Shown here: piece after piece, positions 59,058 through 64,000 of the stretch
Layout: each line of letters opens with the position of its first letter
How positions within the stretch are numbered: position 1 is the stretch's first letter
NCBI RefSeq assembly: GCF_002920615.1
Contig: NZ_PQSU01000024.1
Span: forward strand, 1-64,000
Length of the DNA stretch: 64,000 nt
From: Streptomyces sp. Ru62
Lineage (GTDB): Bacteria > Actinomycetota > Actinomycetes > Streptomycetales > Streptomycetaceae
Direction: 5' to 3'
Translations under genes and position numbers: made by a program
Notes under the pieces: generated by a model
Told to the model about the DNA's origin: nothing
What the model saw: the letters and a program-made list of their open reading frames with translations, nothing else
The model's database searches: none

Positions 59058-59477
59058 ATGTCCGAGAAGAAGCCTGAGATCTCCTTGCCGCCCGAAGTCA
59101 AGTTGTTGCAGGACGTCACTCCCCCCTTCTTTCCCGAAGGTGGTTCGGGAATGACCATCCTCGTCGACTGGCCTCCCGGTCACCCCGGGCTGCCTCCGCA
59201 TCGCCACTCGGGCCCGTCGTTCGGCTATGTGATGGAGGGTGCGCTCCGGTTCGAGCTGGAGGGTGAGCCCGAGCGTGTGGTCGAGGCCGGTGGGACGTTC
59301 TGGGAGCCTGGCGGTGACGTGATCCACTACCAGGACGGCAACGCCCTGTCGGACGCACCGACCAAGTTCGTGGTGACCATGGTGTGCGCGCCGGGTCAGC
59401 CGATGCTCACGTTGGTCGAGGAGGAGGAGCTGAAGGAACGGGCGCATCTGCGCGCCCCGCGCCCCTCCGAAGGCTGA
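59058..59477 (+). CDS. Cupin-domain protein, atypical codon use
   Basis: A 139-residue protein from the ATG at 59058, with GGAGGT 9 nt upstream. One cupin barrel: PPHRHSGPSFGYVMEGALRFELEGEPERVV (motif 1 with HRH and a later Glu) and GGDVIHYQDGNA (motif 2 His). It probably binds a metal and could be an isomerase, dioxygenase or sensor. Codons ending in T or using TTG are frequent in the first half, as in the membrane gene upstream. 58793-59057 carries no gene. Confidence 0.88.
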   Translation: MSEKKPEISLPPEVKLLQDVTPPFFPEGGSGMTILVDWPPGHPGLPPHRHSGPSFGYVMEGALRFELEGEPERVVEAGGTFWEPGGDVIHYQDGNALSDAPTKFVVTMVCAPGQPMLTLVEEEELKERAHLRAPRPSEG

Positions 59478-59593
59478 CCCGCGAGAGCATCGAACGCCCC
59501 GGACACGGCCCCTCGGCCCGGCTCACCCCGCGCCGCTGCGGCACGCGGGCCGCGGCCGGCGTGCCCCCGCACGCCGGCCGTGTCCGGCCCTCG

Positions 59594-59599
59594 TACGAT
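59594..59599 (+). promoter_or_regulatory. -10 element TACGAT of the DUF6153 gene
   Basis: TACGAT followed by 7 nt and the ATG at 59607, with no Shine-Dalgarno sequence: a leaderless transcript starting at the ATG is likely. Confidence 0.5.
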
Positions 59600-59606
59600 G
59601 TCCCCG

Positions 59607-60017
59607 ATGACCGGCACCCGAGCACACGCCCCGCGACCGCCCCAGCGGCGGCACCGCGGGCTGCTCGTGCTCGCCCTGCTGGCCGGACTGCTCGGGATGC
59701 ACGCGCTGGCGCCCGGCGGGGGCATGGCTCACGCCGGACACCCCGGGCACGCCCGGGCCGCGCACGGCGCGGTCGCCGTCAGCGCGCCGGACGACTGCCC
59801 GGACGCCGCCGGTCACTGCGGCGGCCACCGGCTGCACCACGCCGACCCGAGCTGTGCCTCGGGCGCGCTGGACGGCGGCCCCCAGCTGCCCGTACCGGCC
59901 CCCGACCCGGTGGCCGTCGTCGTACCGGCCGCCTGTCCTCGCCCCGGTCCGGCCACCGCGCCGGACGGCGCCCGTGCCCCGCCCGATCTGGCGGAACTCC
60001 AACTCCTGCGGATCTAG
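59607..60017 (+). CDS. DUF6153-like His/Cys-rich exported protein
   Basis: A 136-residue protein, ATG at 59607 (another in-frame ATG at 59598 is inside the -10 element). An N-terminal hydrophobic segment (GLLVLALLAGLLGMHALAP) acts as signal or anchor. A His/Cys/Met-rich part follows (GGGMAHAGHPGHARAAHG, CPDAAGHCGGHRLHHADPSC), then a Pro-rich end. It matches the streptomycete DUF6153 type, commonly next to DUF305 genes, as here. Copper or other soft-metal binding is inferred from the ligands. Confidence 0.75.
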   Translation: MTGTRAHAPRPPQRRHRGLLVLALLAGLLGMHALAPGGGMAHAGHPGHARAAHGAVAVSAPDDCPDAAGHCGGHRLHHADPSCASGALDGGPQLPVPAPDPVAVVVPAACPRPGPATAPDGARAPPDLAELQLLRI

Positions 60018-60111
60018 AGCCGCCCCCGGCCGCCCGCCCTGCCCCGGCGCAGGTGCCGCGGTCGTGTTCACGCGTGCCCGAAATCCCTTCCGAACAGCAG
60101 GAGTTCCCCGC

Positions 60112-60765
60112 ATGACCATCCGTACCCTGACGCGCCGTGCCGCCCTCGCCGCGGTCGCCGTGACCGGAGCCCTCGTCCTGGCCGCCTGCGGCGGCGACAA
60201 CGACAGCGCCGGCGGTGGCCACACCGGCCACGGCTCCTCCGCCACCGCGAGCGCGTCGGCCGCTCCGAGCGCGTCGGCCACCGCGCACAACGCCCAGGAC
60301 GTCTCCTTCGCGCAGGGCATGATCCCGCACCACCGGCAGGCCCTGGAGATGGCGAAGCTCGCCGACGGCCGGGCCTCCTCCGCGCGGGTGAAGGACCTCG
60401 CCTCGCGCATCGAGAAGGCGCAGGACCCGGAGATCCGCACCATGACCGGCTGGCTGACGTCCTGGGGCGAGCAGGTCCCCATGGCCGGCATGGACCACTC
60501 CGCCCACTCCGGAATGTCGGGCATGTCAGAGATGTCCGGGATGATGAGTGAGGCCGACATGACGGCCCTGGAGAAGGCCACCGGCAAGGACTTCGACACC
60601 AAGTTCCTGTCGATGATGGTCGACCACCACGAGGGCGCCGTCGAGATGGCCACAACCGAGAAGGAGAAGGGCCAGTACGGCCCCGCCAGGACCATGGCGG
60701 ACGCCATCGTCACCGCGCAGAACGCCGAGATCAAGGAGATGAAGCAGCTCCTCGGCACGCACTGA
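60112..60765 (+). CDS. DUF305 lipoprotein
   Basis: A 217-residue protein from the ATG at 60112. A lipobox (VLAACGG, Cys near 25) marks it as a lipoprotein. Ser/Ala linker, then a DUF305 four-helix ferritin-like domain with two His/Met signatures, FAQGMIPHHRQALEMAK and MMVDHHEGAVEMA. A Met/His/Ser stretch (MAGMDHSAHSGMSGMSEMSGMM) lies between them. These ligands suggest copper or silver handling at the outer membrane face. 94 bp after the DUF6153 gene; probably the same operon. Confidence 0.92.
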   Translation: MTIRTLTRRAALAAVAVTGALVLAACGGDNDSAGGGHTGHGSSATASASAAPSASATAHNAQDVSFAQGMIPHHRQALEMAKLADGRASSARVKDLASRIEKAQDPEIRTMTGWLTSWGEQVPMAGMDHSAHSGMSGMSEMSGMMSEADMTALEKATGKDFDTKFLSMMVDHHEGAVEMATTEKEKGQYGPARTMADAIVTAQNAEIKEMKQLLGTH

Positions 60766-60773
60766 CGGCGCGG

Positions 60774-60809
60774 CGGGCGGGGACCGGTGCCGTCACCGGC
60801 CCCCGCCCG
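60774..60809. terminator. Bidirectional hairpin between DUF305 and rocD genes
   Basis: CGGGCGGGGACCGGTG-CCGT-CACCGGCCCCCGCCCG: a 16-bp stem with one mismatch, placed between two convergent stops (60765 and 60814). Suited to terminate both transcripts. Confidence 0.85.
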
Positions 60810-60813
60810 TCCC

Positions 60814-62031
60814 TCAGGCCAGCACCTTCTCCAGGGCCGCCAGCGCCGACCGCAGCTCCTCCGCCGTGATCGTCAGCGGCGGCGCGAGCCGGATCGTGGA
60901 CCCGTGGGTGTCCTTGACCAGGACGCCCTCGCGCATCAGGCGCTCGCTGATCTCGCGGCCGGTGCCGAGGGCGGGGTCGACGTCGACGCCGGCCCACAGC
61001 CCCCGCGCCCGGAAACCGGTCACGCCCTTGCCGGTCAGCTCGGTCAGCCCGTCCCGCAGGACCACGCCGAGCTCGGCCGCCCGACGCTGGAACTCACCGG
61101 TTTCCAGCAGCTCGACCACGGCCGTGCCGACCGCCGCGGCGAGCGGATTGCCGCCGAACGTCGAACCGTGCTCACCCGGGTGCAGCACCCCCAGCACCTC
61201 GCGCCGGCCCACCACCGCCGACACCGGCACGATGCCGCCGCCGAGCGCCTTGCCGAGCAGCAGCACGTCCGGGACGACGTCCTCGTGCTCGACGGCGAGG
61301 GTGCGGCCCGTCCGGCCGAGGCCCGACTGGATCTCGTCCGCGACGAACAGGCAGCCCTTGCGGCGGGTCAGCTCCCGCACCCCGGCGAGATAGCCGTCGT
61401 CCGGGATGATCACCCCGGCCTCGCCCTGGATGGGCTCGATCAGCACCGCCGCCGTGGTGTCGTCGACCGCTGCCTCCAGCGCGGCCAGGTCGTTGTACGG
61501 CACGATCCGGAAACCGGGCGTGAACGGTCCGAACCCGGCCCGGGCCGTCTCGTCGGTGGAGAAACTGACGATGGTCGTCGTACGGCCGTGGAAGTTCTCC
61601 GCCGCGACCACGATCGTCGCCTGTCCGGCCGGGACGCCCTTCACGTCGTACGCCCACTTGCGGGCCACCTTGATGCCGCTCTCCACGGCCTCCGCGCCGG
61701 TGTTCATCGGCAGCACCATGTCCAGCCCGGTCAGCTCCGCGAGCCGCTCGGCGAACTCGGCCAGCCGGTCGTTGTGGAAGGCCCGGGAGGTGAGGGTGAG
61801 CCGGTCGAGCTGGCGGTGTGCCGCCTCGATGAGCGCCGGGTGCCGGTGGCCGAAGTTGAGGGCCGAGTAGCCGGCCAGCATGTCGAGGTAGCGGTTGCCC
61901 TCGACGTCCTCCACCCAGGTGCCCTCGGCACGGGCCACCACCACGGGCAGCGGGTGGTAGTTGTGCGCGAGGACCGGCTCCTCCGCGCGGATCAGGTCGT
62001 CGGACGTACGGGTGCGCGCGGGTGCGGTCAT
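60814..62031 (-). CDS. rocD: Ornithine aminotransferase
   Basis: A 405-residue class III PLP aminotransferase from the ATG at 62031. AGYSALNFGHRHP, MNTGAEAVESGIKVARKW, ADEIQSGLGRTG and the PLP Lys in LLLGKALGGGIVPVSA are present. It converts ornithine plus 2-oxoglutarate to glutamate semialdehyde. It overlaps ddaH by 1 nt. DDAH releases citrulline from dimethylarginine, so the pair suggests an arginine-derivative catabolic unit. Confidence 0.95.
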   Translation of the reverse strand: MTAPARTRTSDDLIRAEEPVLAHNYHPLPVVVARAEGTWVEDVEGNRYLDMLAGYSALNFGHRHPALIEAAHRQLDRLTLTSRAFHNDRLAEFAERLAELTGLDMVLPMNTGAEAVESGIKVARKWAYDVKGVPAGQATIVVAAENFHGRTTTIVSFSTDETARAGFGPFTPGFRIVPYNDLAALEAAVDDTTAAVLIEPIQGEAGVIIPDDGYLAGVRELTRRKGCLFVADEIQSGLGRTGRTLAVEHEDVVPDVLLLGKALGGGIVPVSAVVGRREVLGVLHPGEHGSTFGGNPLAAAVGTAVVELLETGEFQRRAAELGVVLRDGLTELTGKGVTGFRARGLWAGVDVDPALGTGREISERLMREGVLVKDTHGSTIRLAPPLTITAEELRSALAALEKVLA

Positions 62032-62840
62032 CAGCGGATCTCCTGGGTGCAGCACTTGATGCCGCCGCCGGCCTTGTGGAACTCGGACAGGTCGACGGGG
62101 ACGGGGACGTAGCCGTGGCCGGCCAGACGTTCGGCGAGCGCTTCCGCCTGGGGCGCGATGAAGACGTTCCGGCCGTCGGAGACGGAGTTCAGGCCGAACG
62201 CCATCGCGTCCTCGCGGGTGGCCAGCACCGCGTCCGGGTACAGGCGCTTGAGGACCTCCCGGCTGCCCGGGGAGAAGGCCTCCGGGTAGTAGCAGATGTT
62301 GTCGTCGTCGAGGACGAACAGCGCCGTGTCCAGGTGGTAGAAGTACGGGTCGACCAGGGTCAGGCCGATCACCGGGTGGCCGAGGAACTCCTGCGCCTCC
62401 CGGTGCGCCTCACGCGTGGTGCGGAACCCGGTGCCGGCGAGCACGTACCGGCCCGTCCACACCAGGTCGCCCTCGCCCTCGGTCACCGACTCGGGCCGGT
62501 GGACGTCGAAGCCGGCCGTCTTGAACCAGGTGTCGTAGTGCACCGACTCGGGACGGCGCTCCGGGGCGTGGAACAGGGAGCCGAAGACCCGGCCGCCGAC
62601 GACGAACGCCGCGTTGGCGGCGAACACCATGTCCGGCAGGCCGGGGACCGGCTCGACGGAGTCCACGGTGTGGCCGTGGGCCCGGTAGGCGCGGATCAGC
62701 TGCTGCCACTGCTCCTGGGCGAGGTCCACGTCGACGGGCTTGTCGGGATGCATCCAGGGATTGATCGCGTACTGGACGGCGAAGTGTCTGGGTTCACAGA
62801 CGAGAAAACGCCGGGAACGCGGCACACGACTGTCGGACAC
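62031..62840 (-). CDS. ddaH: Dimethylarginine dimethylaminohydrolase (DDAH)
   Basis: A 269-residue protein of the guanidine-modifying superfamily from the GTG at 62840. The catalytic His lies in YFYHLDTALFVLD and the nucleophile Cys is near the C-terminus in KAGGGIKCCTQEIR. PDMVFAANAAFV is the substrate Asp/Asn loop. It hydrolyses methylated arginine to citrulline and an amine. GGAGGAAA sits 8-9 nt upstream of the start, enclosed by a GACACA/TGTGTC inverted repeat. First gene of the ddaH-rocD pair, behind an Lrp regulator. Confidence 0.94.
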   Translation of the reverse strand: MSDSRVPRSRRFLVCEPRHFAVQYAINPWMHPDKPVDVDLAQEQWQQLIRAYRAHGHTVDSVEPVPGLPDMVFAANAAFVVGGRVFGSLFHAPERRPESVHYDTWFKTAGFDVHRPESVTEGEGDLVWTGRYVLAGTGFRTTREAHREAQEFLGHPVIGLTLVDPYFYHLDTALFVLDDDNICYYPEAFSPGSREVLKRLYPDAVLATREDAMAFGLNSVSDGRNVFIAPQAEALAERLAGHGYVPVPVDLSEFHKAGGGIKCCTQEIR

Positions 62841-62924
62841 AGAGGGTTTCCTCCGTTTTCCTGTGTGTCACTGAGGGGTGACACCACGGTAGGAAGGGAG
62901 GAAGACGGGCGACAAGCGAGGAAA

Positions 62925-62942
62925 GCTGCGCGGTTGCGCAGC
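62925..62942. promoter_or_regulatory. GCTGCGC-GGTT-GCGCAGC dyad before ddaH
   Basis: A perfect 7-bp inverted repeat with a 4-nt centre in the 153-bp gap between the Lrp gene and ddaH. Its size fits an Lrp/AsnC operator, so control of ddaH-rocD by the adjacent regulator is likely. A G/C-rich hairpin as an early terminator for the lrp transcript is the alternative. Confidence 0.55.
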
Positions 62943-62993
62943 ATCACTGCGTTGTCGCCGGGGCGCACGCACGACTCCTGCGCGCCGGTCCGG

Positions 62994-63479
62994 TCACTCG
63001 GGCGCCGCGTGGGTGGCGCCGGCTTCCGGGCTTTCCGGGAGCAGGTGGGACAGCACCATCACACTGATCGTCTTCCGGATGAACGGCTCGGCGCGGATCC
63101 GCTCCAGCACCTCCTCGAAGTGCTCCACGTCCCGGGCGCGCACGTGCAGCAGCGCGTCGGCGCCGCCGGTCACCGTCATGGCCGCCGCGATCTCCGGATG
63201 GTTGCGGACGACCTCCGCCAGCCGCCGGGGCGGGGCCGCGCCCTCGCAGTACACCTCGACGTACGCCTCCGTGCGCCAGCCCAGCGCGGAGGGCTTGACC
63301 GTGGCCGTGAACCCGGTGATCACCCCGGTCTCCCGCAGCCGGTCCACCCGCCGCTTGACCGCGGTGGCGGACAGCCCGATCGCGGCTCCGATCTCGGCGA
63401 AGCTGGTCCGCGCGTTCGTCATGAGCGCGGTGGTGATCTGGCGGTCCAGCTCGTCGAACGACGGCGTCCTGCTGTTCAT
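62994..63479 (-). CDS. Lrp/AsnC regulator upstream of ddaH-rocD
   Basis: A 161-residue protein from the ATG at 63479. The HTH (LDRQITTALMTNARTSFAEIGAAIGLSATAVKRRVDRLRETG) is followed by a RAM domain (AAMTVTGGADALLHVRARDVEHFEEVLERI). It lies on the same strand upstream of ddaH-rocD, and a clean dyad separates them. In proteobacteria and actinobacteria similar Lrp proteins sense arginine or ornithine, which would fit (inference). C-terminal Ala/Glu tail. Confidence 0.92.
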   Translation of the reverse strand: MNSRTPSFDELDRQITTALMTNARTSFAEIGAAIGLSATAVKRRVDRLRETGVITGFTATVKPSALGWRTEAYVEVYCEGAAPPRRLAEVVRNHPEIAAAMTVTGGADALLHVRARDVEHFEEVLERIRAEPFIRKTISVMVLSHLLPESPEAGATHAAPE

Positions 63480-63516
63480 GCGGGCACTGTAGCCAGCCGC
63501 GCACGCACCGCGCGGC

Positions 63517-63684
63517 TCACGACTGGGTGACCACCAGGGCGAGCGTCAGCAACCCCAGCACCACCCATCCGAACCACAGCCAGCCGTTGCTGCCGAGCGC
63601 GACCGTGTAGGCGGTCACGACGACCAGCCCGCCGACCGTGAGCGCCCCCATCGTCTTGGTGGAACCGTTCGTGGAACCGGGCAT
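63517..63684 (-). CDS. Small two-segment membrane protein
   Basis: A 55-residue protein from the ATG at 63684, with GAGGAGGG 8 nt upstream. Two hydrophobic segments (MGALTVGGLVVVTAYTVAL; GWLWFGWVVLGLLTLALVV) flank a short SNG turn. No domain recognised. It lies between the lrp gene and the oxidase-assembly gene, on the same strand as both. Its good ribosome site and clear membrane pattern make it a credible gene. Confidence 0.75.
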   Translation of the reverse strand: MPGSTNGSTKTMGALTVGGLVVVTAYTVALGSNGWLWFGWVVLGLLTLALVVTQS

Positions 63685-63776
63685 CGCGACACCCTCCTCA
63701 TGGTCCGTCCACGACCATGGTGCCCCGGTTCGCGCCCGGACGGGACAGGTGCGGCCGGTCCCGGCGCGGGACGAGG

Positions 63777-64000
63777 CTAGCCCTCGCGCGCGTTCAGCGA
63801 GGCCAGAAAGGCGTTGTACGCCTCCAGCTCCTTGTCGCCGTCCCGGTCGGCGGCCCGGTCCTTGCGCTTGGCCTGCCGCTGCTCGGAGCGGTACCACTGG
63901 AACAGCAGCGCGATCAGCACCAGCACCGACGGGATCTCGCTGAACGCCCAGGCGATGCCGCCCGCCGCGCTCTGGTCGGACAGCGCGTCGATGCCCAGCG
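63777..64000 (-). CDS. Cytochrome c oxidase assembly protein (CtaG-like), 5' part outside window
   Basis: Only the last 74 codons are inside. They read ALSDQSAAGGIAWAFSEIP, a final membrane helix (SVLVLIALLFQWY), and a basic tail (RSEQRQAKRKDRAADRDGDK, ELEAYNAFLASLNAREG). This fits the C-terminal helix and tail of the actinobacterial CtaG/caa3-assembly family, which helps insert copper into cytochrome oxidase. The stop is TAG at 63777. The neighbouring DUF6153/DUF305 pair may share copper biology. Confidence 0.8.
   Translation of the reverse strand, partial: LGIDALSDQSAAGGIAWAFSEIPSVLVLIALLFQWYRSEQRQAKRKDRAADRDGDKELEAYNAFLASLNAREG

Overview
The window is high-GC actinobacterial chromosome, almost certainly a Streptomyces. 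Signs are GC-rich third codon positions, many GTG starts, 4-nt stop/start overlaps, many apparently leaderless genes (a TANNNT hexamer 6-8 nt before the start), the DUF397 / DUF5753-HTH / RsbW-like ATPase triad, and familiar core loci (purB, bio, ure, sbcDC). I see no insertion sequence, prophage, CRISPR array, rRNA or tRNA. Coding is dense on both strands.

Layout. 1-9.7 kb: the tail of a SixA-type phosphatase, a YigZ/IMPACT protein, sbcD-sbcC behind a DNA-damage (PafBC-type) promoter, an Lrp regulator divergent from a rhodanese, a GNAT enzyme, a histidine-phosphatase-like pseudoenzyme and a NarL-type two-component pair. 9.7-13.6 kb: a P450 / FAD reductase / 3Fe-4S ferredoxin electron-transfer set and a membrane protein. 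14-24 kb: DUF885 protein, Lrp regulator divergent from a trans-sulfuration enzyme, a TM-ACT-GNAT fusion, PhoD phosphatase, an alpha/beta hydrolase with a TetR-type palindrome, an F420-type reductase and a SigJ-like ECF sigma factor. 24-31 kb: a GntR/HutC regulator with a DasR-like operator over its own promoter, a ROK regulator, a second two-component system divergent from an ABC exporter, a small protein with a damage-type promoter, and a mismatch glycosylase. 31-39 kb: purB, an SGNH hydrolase, two CNNM/CBS membrane proteins, a luciferase-like oxidoreductase, an RHH/Fic-like toxin-antitoxin pair and a methyltransferase. 39.8-44.2 kb: bioB-bioA-bioD divergent from bioF.

44.3-50.2 kb: the DUF397/XRE/ATPase triad; an NlpC/P60 hydrolase behind a c-di-AMP riboswitch; a ClpP paralogue lacking its catalytic Ser and His, divergent from an HtrA-like secreted protease; and an orphan Phd antitoxin. 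50.5-55 kb: ureABCFGD with a GlnR-like half-box upstream and no ureE. 55-64 kb: a secreted tripeptidyl aminopeptidase, an epimerase remnant, an acyltransferase, two genes of atypical codon use, a DUF6153/DUF305 pair, an Lrp-ddaH-rocD arginine/ornithine unit, and the end of a cytochrome oxidase assembly gene.

The least explained feature recurs across the window. GC-rich degenerate tandem repeats, each with its own period (24, about 31, 34, 42 and 70 bp), lie at or just beyond the stop codons of separate genes. A sixth, in-frame, repeat forms the 3' end of a CBS-protein gene. At the ROK gene the last codons are themselves a repeat unit, which suggests local duplication of gene 3' ends.
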